A DNA stretch of 64,000 nt from Flavobacterium fontis (GTDB lineage Bacteria > Bacteroidota > Bacteroidia > Flavobacteriales > Flavobacteriaceae). The DNA is taken from assembly GCF_900129405.1 (NCBI RefSeq), contig NZ_FQVQ01000001.1, positions 186,001-250,000 on the forward strand, written 5' to 3'. Both the position numbers and the translations under genes were made by a program. Of this stretch, positions 45,384-53,392 are shown piece by piece; positions within the stretch are counted from its first letter, which is position 1; every line of letters starts with the position of its first letter. Under the pieces are notes generated by a model. It worked only from the letters and a program-made list of their open reading frames with translations, was not told the origin of the DNA and made no database searches.

Positions 45384-46312
45384 AAACGACTACTTTAGAT
45401 ATTATTTGTGTTGGCGAATTACTGATTGATTTAATCGGTCATGAAGTCAATACGTCGATCAATCAAACCAAAGATTTCCACCGATTTTTAGGGGGTTCAC
45501 CTACGAATGTAGCCGTCAATGCGGCGCGCTTGGGTTTACGGTCGGTATTGGTGGCTTCCTGTGGGCAAGATGGTTTTGGGGATTATGCCTTGCGAAAACT
45601 CAAAGCCAATCAAGTAGATACTTCATTTATACGGCGTTTGGAGCACACGCCCACCTCGGTGATTGTGGTTTCAAAATCGACCGATACCCCCGATTTTATT
45701 CCGTACCGTCAAGCCGATGGAGAAATTGAATTGGCGCAATTGCCCGATGCTTTGTTGGAGACGGCGCGTATTTTTCATACCACTTGTTTTGCTCTAAGTA
45801 AACAACCTGCTCGGGATACAATTTTGGACGGTGCCCAACGTGCGGCTGCCAAAGGGTTGCAATTGAGTATAGATTTGAATTTTTCTGAACGCATTTGGCC
45901 CAACCGCGAAGAAGCTATGATGGTCATTAAAGCCTATTTGTCGAATAATCCTTTGGTGAAAGTGAGCGAAGACGATTGCTATCGGTTGTTTGCGGCGTCT
46001 AAATCGGAGGATTACATTTTTGATTTTTTTCATGATTTTGGGGCGGAAACCGTGTGTTTGACCAAAGGAAAAAAAGGGGTAGTGCTTTCGGATTCGCAAG
46101 AAGGATTGATCACGCAAAAAGCCATGCCTTTAGAGGATATCAAAGATACCACTGGAGCGGGTGATGCCTTTTGGACCGGATTTTTGTATGCCGGATTGCA
46201 AGGTTTTGGATGGGAGCAACGTTTGACGGTAGCCCAGCGGTTGGCGGCGATCAAGTTGCAAAATGTGGGGCGCTTGCCCGAAGCGATTGACATCAAAGAA
46301 TTGTTGGCGTAA
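45380..46312 (+). CDS. PfkB-family fructokinase
   Basis: 310 aa from the ATG 45380, overlapping the glycosidase stop by ATGA; a longer frame upstream lies in the glycosidase gene. Ribokinase/PfkB signatures: FLGGSPTNVAVNAARLG near residue 36 and DTTGAGDAFWTGFLYAG (catalytic Asp, anion hole) near 256. The first strand is DIICVGELLIDLIG. In this operon it should phosphorylate the fructose released by the invertase-like enzyme to fructose 6-phosphate. Confidence 0.85.
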   Translation: MKTTTLDIICVGELLIDLIGHEVNTSINQTKDFHRFLGGSPTNVAVNAARLGLRSVLVASCGQDGFGDYALRKLKANQVDTSFIRRLEHTPTSVIVVSKSTDTPDFIPYRQADGEIELAQLPDALLETARIFHTTCFALSKQPARDTILDGAQRAAAKGLQLSIDLNFSERIWPNREEAMMVIKAYLSNNPLVKVSEDDCYRLFAASKSEDYIFDFFHDFGAETVCLTKGKKGVVLSDSQEGLITQKAMPLEDIKDTTGAGDAFWTGFLYAGLQGFGWEQRLTVAQRLAAIKLQNVGRLPEAIDIKELLA

Positions 46313-46412
46313 GGTGGGTTCTTTTCCTTGAGAAACAAACAGAAAATGCTACTTTTGAAGCAGCGGTGTTTTTAATCACGCAAAATCAGTTTTTTATTAA
46401 AAAGAAAGGCGC

Positions 46413-46691
46413 ATGAAACTTTGGACGGCATCAGCTTTGGCTTTGGAGGTCCCCACATGGACGTTTACAGATGAGGCAATCGAAAAAACATTTGAGTTTT
46501 CCGATTTCAAAAAAGCATTTAGTTTTATGACCGAAATCGCTTTTCACGCCGAAGTTCACGATCACCATCCCGAATGGACCAACTGTTACCATCGGGTACA
46601 TATTAAATTATCAACCCATTCCCACTCAGGGGTTACAGAAAAAGATATTGCCTTGGCCAAGATTATTGATCGGGTTGCGGGTAAAGATTAG
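46413..46691 (+). CDS. phhB: 4a-hydroxytetrahydrobiopterin dehydratase (PCD/DCoH)
   Basis: 92 aa, full length. Active-site EVHDHHPEWTNCYHRVHIKLSTHSHSGVTEKDIALA with the three conserved His. It dehydrates 4a-hydroxypterin formed by aromatic amino acid hydroxylases or has a molybdopterin-related role. No hydroxylase is adjacent. The end of the gene directly abuts the first (truncated) GIY-YIG unit, which marks the chromosomal edge of the acquired region. Confidence 0.92.
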   Translation: MKLWTASALALEVPTWTFTDEAIEKTFEFSDFKKAFSFMTEIAFHAEVHDHHPEWTNCYHRVHIKLSTHSHSGVTEKDIALAKIIDRVAGKD

Positions 46692-46752
46692 CGGAGAAAC
46701 CGATATAATAACGGTTTAGCTTTTTCGAAAAAAGAATGTAGACAAAAAACAT
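46692..46752 (-). pseudogene. Truncated GIY-YIG gene start (unit copy 0)
   Basis: The ATG at 46750-46752 and 20 codons read MFFVYILFSKKLNRYYIGFS, identical at protein level to the starts of the two full GIY-YIG genes, then run into the end of the PCD gene. Only the 5' end is left; the junction is at about 46692. Confidence 0.85.
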
Positions 46753-46779
46753 TGGCGGATAGATTAAATTAATAAAAAA

Positions 46780-46803
46780 AGCCCTCACATTGCTGTGAAG
46801 GCT
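46780..46803. terminator. Hairpin of repeat unit, copy 1
   Basis: AGCC-CTCACA-ttgc-TGTGA-A-GGCTTTT terminator. Identical copies at about 47222-47246 and 47666-47692, upstream of each GIY-YIG unit (minus strand). Confidence 0.85.
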
Positions 46804-46809
46804 TTTCTA

Positions 46810-46917
46810 AAGTTGCTCCCCCTGGGCTTCCCGATAGTGATCGGGATAAACTTCTCGCCATAAGGCTCGAACCAATCCCGATAGCTATCGGGGCTCTGAT
46901 TCACAGTCAGACGTTGT
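46810..46917 (-). pseudogene. Interrupted tRNA remnant, copy 1
   Basis: Read on the minus strand this holds GTCTGACTGTGAATCAGAG (an anticodon arm, loop CTGTGAA), then the palindrome CCCGATAGCTATCGGG in place of a variable arm, TTGGTTCGAGCC (5' half of a T arm), an insert with CCCGATCACTATCGGG and the end GGGGGAGC. It resembles the 3' two thirds of a tRNA-Asn broken by two palindromic elements; it cannot fold as a tRNA. The anticodon arm overlaps the stop of the GIY-YIG gene. Confidence 0.6.
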
Positions 46918-47194
46918 ATTTTGAAAGAAGTTTATGCTTTATTTCGGGATACTTAACAAGATTTTGAATATAGGTTTTGCTTTTCATTGCTTTAATATGC
47001 TTTTCAATTTCTATGGCTTGTTCTTTAGATTTGCACTCTAAAGTGAAATGAAGAATCCAATCATCAGCATTATATGTGAATTTTCTAGATTGCGTATCGT
47101 TGTGATGAAAATCTAATCGTTGGTTAAGATTAGACGTGAAACCGATGTAATAACGGTTTAGCTTTTTCGAAAAAAGAATGTAGACAAAAAACAT
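46907..47194 (-). CDS. GIY-YIG nuclease (unit copy 1)
   Basis: 95 aa URI-type GIY-YIG domain: FVYILFSKKLNRYYIGFTSN (the two Tyr of VYIL and YYIG), the Arg in LNQRLDFHHN and a final IEKHIKAMKSK helix with the conserved Glu. Single-domain members are common in Flavobacteria; they are probable nucleases of unknown target. The stop TGA falls inside a tRNA-like anticodon arm. The neighbouring copy 47350-47637 is nearly identical. Confidence 0.85.
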   Translation of the reverse strand: MFFVYILFSKKLNRYYIGFTSNLNQRLDFHHNDTQSRKFTYNADDWILHFTLECKSKEQAIEIEKHIKAMKSKTYIQNLVKYPEIKHKLLSKYNV

Positions 47195-47252
47195 AGGCGG
47201 ATAGATTTAAATTAATAAAAAAAGCCCTCACATTGCTGTGAAGGCTTTTCTA

Positions 47253-47360
47253 AAGTTGCTCCCCCTGGGCTTCCCGATAGTGATCGGGATAAACTTCTCG
47301 CCATAAGGCTCGAACCAACCCCGATAGCTATCGGGGCTCTGATTCACAGTCAGACGTTGT
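47253..47360 (-). pseudogene. Interrupted tRNA remnant, copy 2
   Basis: Same arrangement as the copy at 46810-46917, shifted by about 443 bp: anticodon arm, CCCGATAGCTATCGGG, half T arm, CCCGATCACTATCGGG and acceptor end. Only a few base differences. Confidence 0.6.
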
Positions 47361-47637
47361 ATTTTGAAAGAAGTTTATGCTTTATTTCGGGATACTTAAC
47401 AAGATTTTGAATATAGGTTTTGCTTTTCATTGCCTTAATATGCTTTTCAATAGCCATGGCTTGTTCTTTAGATTTGCACTCTAAAGTAAAATGAAGAATC
47501 CAATCCTCAGCCTTGTAAGTGAATTTTCTAGATTGCGTATCGTTGTGATGAAAATCTAATCGTTGGCTAAGATTAGACGTGAAACCAATATAATAACGGT
47601 TTAGCTTTTTCGAAAAAAGAATGTAGACAAAAAACAT
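47350..47637 (-). CDS. GIY-YIG nuclease (unit copy 2)
   Basis: 95 aa, differing from copy 1 at a handful of residues (LSQRLDF for LNQRLDF, TYKAEDW for TYNADDW, AMAIEKH for AIEIEKH). The active-site residues are kept in both, so both could be functional. Part of a 443-bp tandem unit that also includes the terminator hairpin and the tRNA remnant. Confidence 0.85.
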   Translation of the reverse strand: MFFVYILFSKKLNRYYIGFTSNLSQRLDFHHNDTQSRKFTYKAEDWILHFTLECKSKEQAMAIEKHIKAMKSKTYIQNLVKYPEIKHKLLSKYNV

Positions 47638-47700
47638 AGGCGGATAGATTTAAATTAATAAAAAAAGCCCTCACATTGCTGTGAAGGCTTTTCTAAAGTT

Positions 47701-47727
47701 GCTCCCCCTCTTGGGCTCGAACCAAGG
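47701..47727 (-). pseudogene. Uninterrupted tRNA 3'-end fragment
   Basis: On the minus strand: CTTGG-TTCGAGC-CCAAG (perfect T arm) followed by AGGGGGAGC, like the 3' end of a Bacteroidota tRNA-Asn. The 5' part is missing. It is the third, cleanest copy of the remnant and could be an attachment-site half left by an element that integrated at a tRNA 3' end. Confidence 0.6.
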
Positions 47728-47810
47728 AATGTAAAGTCAGTAGTAGAGTGACTCAACAAAAGGAGCCTTTTTATGGTGTCAAATTTTATCTCTAATAATA
47801 GGCCTTTCGA

Positions 47811-48251
47811 CTATAATATTCCTTCATTTGTAAAACTATAGTAACCTTCTTTTGTTATGATTAAATGGTCAAGTAAACTGATGTCTAATAAACCACATGC
47901 TTGTTTTAATCTTTTAGTAATTGTTTTATCATTATCACTAGGTGTTAATTTTCCACTCGGATGATTATGAACCATAATAATACTTGAGGCATTACATTTT
48001 AGAGCAACCCCTAAAATAATTCTAACATCAACTACTGTTCCTGAGATACCGCCTTTTGACATTTCAAATATACCAAGTACAATGTTAGCTCTGTTAAGCA
48101 ATATGATTTTGACTTCTTCTTGATACTCAATTATATCAAGATTCCAATGATTCATAATTAAGTTGTATATTATTTGACAATTTGTCGCTTCTACTTTTAT
48201 ATTATTCCTATTGGAATAAGAAACTTTTATTTCTGGCAATTTCATTAGCAA
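47811..48251 (-). CDS. RadC/JAB-domain protein
   Basis: 146 aa with the RadC JAB/MPN+ motif: NASSIIMVHNHPSGKLTPSDND (HxHPSGxxxPSxxD), a candidate zinc peptidase site, and the end LDHLIITKEGYYSFTNEGIL. RadC-type proteins are frequent on integrative elements; despite the name, no repair role is established. It is divergent from the CBASS operon; the two share a 155-bp intergenic region with a 13-bp inverted repeat. Confidence 0.85.
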   Translation of the reverse strand: MLMKLPEIKVSYSNRNNIKVEATNCQIIYNLIMNHWNLDIIEYQEEVKIILLNRANIVLGIFEMSKGGISGTVVDVRIILGVALKCNASSIIMVHNHPSGKLTPSDNDKTITKRLKQACGLLDISLLDHLIITKEGYYSFTNEGIL

Positions 48252-48310
48252 AATTTTTAATCTTTATAGTTTTAAATAATTGAATTTCAACTGTTTCATT
48301 CAATAAAAAA

Positions 48311-48323
48311 TGACAAAATGTCA
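48311..48323. promoter_or_regulatory. Inverted repeat in the radC-CBASS intergenic region
   Basis: TGACA-aaa-TGTCA, a perfect inverted repeat 84 bp upstream of the CBASS patatin start and 60 bp upstream of the RadC-like start. It is a candidate operator for a shared regulator, but could be chance in A+T-rich DNA. Confidence 0.4.
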
Positions 48324-48406
48324 GAAGTTGTTTTATTTGTATATGTTGTCATAATTTTTGTAAATCTGGAACGATTTTTGTAAATTTTTAACAATATTCG
48401 CGTCAC

Positions 48407-49441
48407 ATGGGAAAGGTTTTTAAAATATTATCAATAGATGGAGGAGGGATAAAAGGCTTGTATTCTGCAAGTATTTTAAAAAAATTTGAAGATAAATTTC
48501 AATGCAAGACTAGTAATCACTTTGATATGATTTGTGGAACATCTACAGGTGGATTAATCGCTTTAGCCCTATCCTTGAAAATTTCTGCTAAAGATATATG
48601 TGAGTTTTACGAAAAAAAAGGAGAACATATATTTCCTCGTCATAAGAAAATAAATATTCCCTTTATTCGAACATTTGATTATGGGCTTTACAAACAGATT
48701 ATCAAAGGAGGAAAGTATTCTGATGTAGGTTTAAAAGAGTCTTTATCTGAAATATTTGGGGATAAAAAAATTAGAGACTGTCATAATTTATTATGTATTC
48801 CAAGTTATTCAATAACAGAAGCAAAGCCAAAAGTCTTTAAATACGATCATATTCAAGGGGATTTATCAAGAGACAATATGGCTCCAATCGTAGGAATCGC
48901 ATTGGCAACATCTGCAGCTCCAACATACTTTCCGTTAGCTGAATTAGAATATTTCAATAATGAGCAATTCATTGATGGGGGAGTTTGGGCTAACAATCCT
49001 ACATTAGTTGGACTTTTAGAGGCCCTAAATTATTTTGTTGGAAAACAGAAAGAATACGATTCGATTGAAATACTATCATTAAGCAGTCTTTCAATTACTG
49101 GTGGTAAAAAATCAGGGTTAAAAAGAGAACGTTCATTTAAAGACTGGGGAGCTGATTTATTTGAAACATCAATGAATGGTCAAAGTTTTTTTACAGACTT
49201 TTTTTTATCAAAAATTACTGAAATATATGATGTTAAAATAAAATACATTAGAATTCCAAGTGTAGCAATTGCCAAGGAACAAGAAAGCTTAATTCAACTA
49301 GATGTCGCAACAAAAGAAGCCTTTGACCTCATGAAAATTAAAGCAAATGACCAAGCACTACAATTTGAGAAAAATGAGGACATAAAAAAAATATTTACAA
49401 CCAAAAAAACATATAAAATAAAAAAACATGGCAAACTGTAA
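48407..49441 (+). CDS. capV: CBASS patatin-like phospholipase effector (CapV)
   Basis: 344 aa. Patatin catalytic dyad and oxyanion hole are visible: DGGGIKGLYS at residues 11-20, GTSTGG with nucleophile Ser46, and DGGVWANNP with the catalytic Asp near residue 190. In CBASS, CapV is switched on by the cyclic nucleotide made by the CD-NTase and degrades membrane phospholipids, killing the infected cell. First gene of the operon; its end overlaps the CD-NTase start by 14 bp. A+T-rich, like the whole island. Confidence 0.92.
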   Translation: MGKVFKILSIDGGGIKGLYSASILKKFEDKFQCKTSNHFDMICGTSTGGLIALALSLKISAKDICEFYEKKGEHIFPRHKKINIPFIRTFDYGLYKQIIKGGKYSDVGLKESLSEIFGDKKIRDCHNLLCIPSYSITEAKPKVFKYDHIQGDLSRDNMAPIVGIALATSAAPTYFPLAELEYFNNEQFIDGGVWANNPTLVGLLEALNYFVGKQKEYDSIEILSLSSLSITGGKKSGLKRERSFKDWGADLFETSMNGQSFFTDFFLSKITEIYDVKIKYIRIPSVAIAKEQESLIQLDVATKEAFDLMKIKANDQALQFEKNEDIKKIFTTKKTYKIKKHGKL

Positions 49442-50468
49442 TGAACTTTTTAAAACTTTCAATTCAACAATTAGATTGAACGAAGAAAGTAGAGAAATTC
49501 TAAAATCTGTTAGAAATTCTTTAAGAGAAAAAATGAATTCAAGGTTTAAACAAATTAAAGACATTGATAATCATACGCTTGAATTTCAAAGCCAAGGGTC
49601 ATTTATTATGGACACAATTATAAAACCAAAAGATGATGATTATGATTTAGACGATGGAGTTTATTTTATAGGTTCTTTAACTCAAGAAAAGAGACCAACA
49701 ACTCAACAGTTTCATGATGCTGTTATTATAGCGGTTGGGACTGATGAGAATTATGCAACAATTACTGACAAAGAAACATGTGTCAGGGTAAGTTATGAAA
49801 AAGAAAAATTCCATATTGACCTTCCTATCTACTATGCAAATAAAATTAACCCTGAGTTAGCTCACACAAAAGAAGATTGGATTTTAAGTAACCCTATTAA
49901 ATTTATAGCTTGGTTTGAAAAAATAGCAGAATCAAGTTTTAGAGAAGAGCTAATCTTAGAAAAGAATTTGTTTTCTGAGGAATATAAGACTTGGTTAGAT
50001 GATATTAGAAAAAAAGATGTTCAATTAAGAAGAATCGTAAGATATTTGAAAGCATGGGGAGATGATTTAAGAGGAGAGATGCCACCTGGTATAGTTATGA
50101 CAATACTTGCTGCCGAGAATTATGTTAAAAACGATAGAGATGATATTGCATTAAAGGAAACTTTAATTAAAATAAGACAATACTTAAAGAGTAATAATTG
50201 TAAGTGCTTGAGACCAACAGTCCCTGTGGGAGAAGATTTATTTAAAAATTATTCTCAAACAAAAAAACAATATTTTTTGGATAGACTAGATACATTTATA
50301 GAATCAGCTGAGCAAGCAGTTAATCATCCTAATCAGAAAGATGCTTGTTATAAATGGCAAAAACACTTAGGACCTAGATTTCCTTGTTCAATTGCAAAAG
50401 ATACTATTGATGGAGCTAACACATACGAAAGACCTGCAATTATTGGTTCAACAGCAAAAAGTGCATAG
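49428..50468 (+). CDS. CBASS CD-NTase (cGAS/DncV-like nucleotidyltransferase)
   Basis: 346 aa. Nucleotidyltransferase core: QGSFIMDTIIKP (Gly57-Ser58), DDDYDLDDGVYF with Asp73 and Asp75 as the likely metal-binding pair, and FHIDLPIYY supplying a third acidic residue near 131. The 'DLDDGVYF' form resembles the DncV-like clade A enzymes, which make cyclic GMP-AMP-type products; clade and product need a tree. It is directly followed (no gap) by Cap2. It produces the second messenger on phage infection. Confidence 0.92.
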   Translation: MANCNELFKTFNSTIRLNEESREILKSVRNSLREKMNSRFKQIKDIDNHTLEFQSQGSFIMDTIIKPKDDDYDLDDGVYFIGSLTQEKRPTTQQFHDAVIIAVGTDENYATITDKETCVRVSYEKEKFHIDLPIYYANKINPELAHTKEDWILSNPIKFIAWFEKIAESSFREELILEKNLFSEEYKTWLDDIRKKDVQLRRIVRYLKAWGDDLRGEMPPGIVMTILAAENYVKNDRDDIALKETLIKIRQYLKSNNCKCLRPTVPVGEDLFKNYSQTKKQYFLDRLDTFIESAEQAVNHPNQKDACYKWQKHLGPRFPCSIAKDTIDGANTYERPAIIGSTAKSA

Positions 50469-52232
50469 ATGGATCAATTTGAAGAGGCAAGGTTAAAGGC
50501 ATTTGACTTTATAAAGTCTTTTGAATCAGTTGACAAATTTAATGCTGAACAATTAAGATATTATAAACTTGATCGTTTTGTTGAAGCTTGGAAACTTAAG
50601 ATTGATATTCTCGATAAGAATAATCAAATTATAGAAGTCACAATACATTTATGTTTCAAGTTTGATTTCCCTTTATCTGTTCCAATTCTTTTCCTTTCCT
50701 CTGCAGATTATGAAAAATTGAAATATATACCACATATCGACACAAATAGATTAATATGCACATTTGATTCAGAAGTTACAAAAACTGACGTTTCTCAACC
50801 TGCTAAAGTTGTATTAGAATGTATCAAAAGAGCTAAAAAGATAATTAGTGAAGGAATAAAAAAAGAGAATTTTGAAGAATTTGAAGAGGAGTTTATATCT
50901 TATTGGGAATGTAACTATTCTAAGAGTGATTTGGTTTTAAATAATTTTTTGAGTTTGATAAATCCACATGAAAGCATAAGCTCTCCATTATTAATAAATT
51001 TAAAAACACAAATCGTTGGTTTTAAATACATTATTCATAATAATAATAAAATTTCTGAAAAGTTTAAAAGTTATTTAAATCAACAGAAAATAGATTACAC
51101 TGAGCAAAATGTTTTTTATTTTGAATTAGAGAATAAAAACTTTATCCCACCATTTGATTTCAATAATGAAGAGGTTCTTGTATTATTAAATTCAATAGAC
51201 AGTAATCTAATAAGGCTATATGAATCATACCTAAATAACCCAAAAACTGAAACAGGGTTAGTACTGGTAAATTTTAAAACAAAAGATAATAAAGTTTTGA
51301 TTGGTTGGGTGAATAGTCCTTTAACATTTAATAATAAAAAAGGATTTCGTCCAAATATAATGAAGCCATTTGAAGCCATTTCTAAATATCAACGAAAAGA
51401 TAAAGTTATTAGAGTTCTTCCAGAAACTTATACACAGAGAAGATTGAGCATTAGAACTTCGGGTTTAGTAACTCAACCTGAATATAAATTTTCAATAGCT
51501 GGTGTTGGTAGCGTCGGATCTCATTTGATAAGTTTTTTAAATTCACTAAATATGCCTGAATTTAGATTAGTTGATAATGACATATTAGCTGTTGAAAATA
51601 TTGGCAGACACCTTTTAGGGTTCAATAGTTTAAAAAAATACAAAACTAAGGGGATGAAAGATTATCTAAATCAATTAAATCCTATACAAGAAATCAAAAC
51701 AATTGAAAAATCAATAATAGATGTAGTTGTTAATGAAATTTCATTTATAAATGAAACTGATTATATATTTGTGGCAACAGGAAAAGATAACATAGATGAA
51801 TGGTTATTTAATTCTTTAAAAAAAGGTGAGATACTTAAACCTATGTTTATCATTTGGGTTGAACCATATCTTGCAGGTGGGCACATTATATATTTAAATC
51901 CTAAAAATTTGATAGATTACGAAAATTTATTTAAAGACAACAACTATAAATATAACATTATTGACAATAAGTACTATAACTCACCAGAAAACACTATAGC
52001 TCTAAAAGAGGCAGGATGTCAAACGACTTATATACCTTACTCATCTCAAAATCTAATGCTTTTTTTGGCAAGTGTATTTCCATTTATTACATCAACAATT
52101 ATAAATTCAAAACTTGATAGTAAAGTTTTCACTTGGATAGGTGATTTAGATTTTTTGATATCAAATAATATTGACATATCTGATTTTGCTAGTACAAGTT
52201 CTTTTGGAAAAATTATTGAAAATAATGATTAA
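50469..52232 (+). CDS. cap2: CBASS Cap2, E1-E2 ubiquitin-ligase-like fusion
   Basis: 587 aa. An N-terminal E2-like domain with a candidate catalytic Cys97 (NRLICTFDSE), a linker, then an E1/ThiF-like adenylation domain beginning FSIAGVGSVGSHLISFLNSL (nucleotide loop near 345) with LVDNDILAVENIGRH, and an E1 catalytic Cys near 516 (EAGCQTTYIPYS). In type II CBASS it conjugates the CD-NTase C-terminus to targets, priming the enzyme. The CD-NTase here ends in ...STAKSA, a free tail suitable for conjugation. Complete; no frameshift. Confidence 0.92.
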   Translation: MDQFEEARLKAFDFIKSFESVDKFNAEQLRYYKLDRFVEAWKLKIDILDKNNQIIEVTIHLCFKFDFPLSVPILFLSSADYEKLKYIPHIDTNRLICTFDSEVTKTDVSQPAKVVLECIKRAKKIISEGIKKENFEEFEEEFISYWECNYSKSDLVLNNFLSLINPHESISSPLLINLKTQIVGFKYIIHNNNKISEKFKSYLNQQKIDYTEQNVFYFELENKNFIPPFDFNNEEVLVLLNSIDSNLIRLYESYLNNPKTETGLVLVNFKTKDNKVLIGWVNSPLTFNNKKGFRPNIMKPFEAISKYQRKDKVIRVLPETYTQRRLSIRTSGLVTQPEYKFSIAGVGSVGSHLISFLNSLNMPEFRLVDNDILAVENIGRHLLGFNSLKKYKTKGMKDYLNQLNPIQEIKTIEKSIIDVVVNEISFINETDYIFVATGKDNIDEWLFNSLKKGEILKPMFIIWVEPYLAGGHIIYLNPKNLIDYENLFKDNNYKYNIIDNKYYNSPENTIALKEAGCQTTYIPYSSQNLMLFLASVFPFITSTIINSKLDSKVFTWIGDLDFLISNNIDISDFASTSSFGKIIENND

Positions 52233-52689
52233 TATAGAAGTTGGAGTTTATAATATCTTTTTTTCAAAAAAAGTATTAAATGATATCAAGATTTATAAAC
52301 AAGATACAAAAGAGAAAAACGAATCTGGCGGCATATTACTTGGGCAAGTTTTAAATCAAAATATTTATGTCTTGAAATATTCAGACCCATGTAAGTCTGA
52401 TAAATCAACTAGATATTCATTTGAAAGGGATAAAAAAAATGCTCAAAAAATAATCAATCATGAATTTGCGGAAAGTAGTGGAAAAACTATTTATCTGGGT
52501 GAATGGCATACACATCCTGAAAAGTTACCAACTCCATCAAATCAAGATTTAAAAATGATAAAAGAACAGTACAAGAAAAACAAATTAAATGAAAAATTCC
52601 TAATCCTATTTATTCTTGGAACTCAAGATTTTTATATCGGTATTTATACTGGTAAAGAGATTATTTCAAAAACATTGCCTCTAAAATAA
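52225..52689 (+). CDS. cap3: CBASS Cap3, JAB-family deconjugase
   Basis: 154 aa from the ATG 52225 (8-bp overlap with Cap2); the frame is open 54 bp further upstream inside Cap2 but lacks a better start. JAMM/MPN+ zinc site: NESGGILLG with the catalytic Glu, and EWHTHPEKLPTPSNQD (HxHPx...PSxxD). It should cleave CD-NTase conjugates made by Cap2. With CapV, the CD-NTase and Cap2 it completes a type II CBASS operon. Confidence 0.92.
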   Translation: MINIEVGVYNIFFSKKVLNDIKIYKQDTKEKNESGGILLGQVLNQNIYVLKYSDPCKSDKSTRYSFERDKKNAQKIINHEFAESSGKTIYLGEWHTHPEKLPTPSNQDLKMIKEQYKKNKLNEKFLILFILGTQDFYIGIYTGKEIISKTLPLK

Positions 52690-52755
52690 TTACATTTTGA
52701 CAATAAAAGAATTCATAATAGATTAACTAATTTTGATTAAATAAAAAATTAATTT

Positions 52756-53391
52756 ATGAACTTTAAATACTATAAAACTAGTAGTTTAGTAACATTTTTA
52801 TTAATACTGCCAATATTAGTCAATCCTTTATCCAAATATCTTTTGACATTGATTTCAAAAAATGTTCTTTTAAGTCAAATCAATAATTATTTAGACACAT
52901 TTTCAACTTTAGGATTAATAACTATAATTTTCTTGTTCATCAATTACATCGGATGGAAATTTATTGTTTTTAAATGGTTAATTAACATTCCTAACTTAAA
53001 TGGAAGATATGAGGGAATATTAATTTCAAGTTTTGAAAATCCAGATGGAACAAAAGTGAGAAAGAAATGTGTAATGGAAATTAAACAAAATGCGTCTTCA
53101 ATACACATCCATAGTTATTTTGGTGGTATTGAAAGTTCTGAAAACACTTCATCTTCTTATAGTTTATCTGAACACCTATGTGAAGAAAATGATGGTATTT
53201 TTAAGTTGTATTATATCTTTACAAATGAAACAGAAATACTTCAAACACAACTAAACAATCACATTGGAACTTCAAAATTCAGATATTATGAAGATATAAA
53301 AACTTTAAAAGGAGACTATTACAATCAAAGAAAAAATAATGGTACTATAGAAGTTGTGTTTCAACAGAAAAAACTACTTGGAAGGCTTTAA
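52756..53391 (+). CDS. Cap15-like 2TM/beta-barrel effector
   Basis: 211 aa. Two membrane helices (about 10-34 and 49-72), then a beta-rich domain: IPNLNGRYEGILISSF at the start, a KCVMEIKQNASSIHIHSYF strand pair, and a closing ...LKGDYYNQRKNNGTIEVVF. This is the layout of the SMODS-associated 2TM-beta (S-2TMbeta)/Cap15 effectors, which disrupt the inner membrane after binding a cyclic nucleotide. It lies 66 bp after cap3, the same direction, so the island may carry two effectors (CapV and this one). One base separates it from the next gene. Confidence 0.82.
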   Translation: MNFKYYKTSSLVTFLLILPILVNPLSKYLLTLISKNVLLSQINNYLDTFSTLGLITIIFLFINYIGWKFIVFKWLINIPNLNGRYEGILISSFENPDGTKVRKKCVMEIKQNASSIHIHSYFGGIESSENTSSSYSLSEHLCEENDGIFKLYYIFTNETEILQTQLNNHIGTSKFRYYEDIKTLKGDYYNQRKNNGTIEVVFQQKKLLGRL

Positions 53392-53392
53392 T

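Noticed and set aside
46810..47360. Functional tRNA genes
   Set aside because: D arm and 5' acceptor strand are missing and the T arm is split by palindromic inserts.
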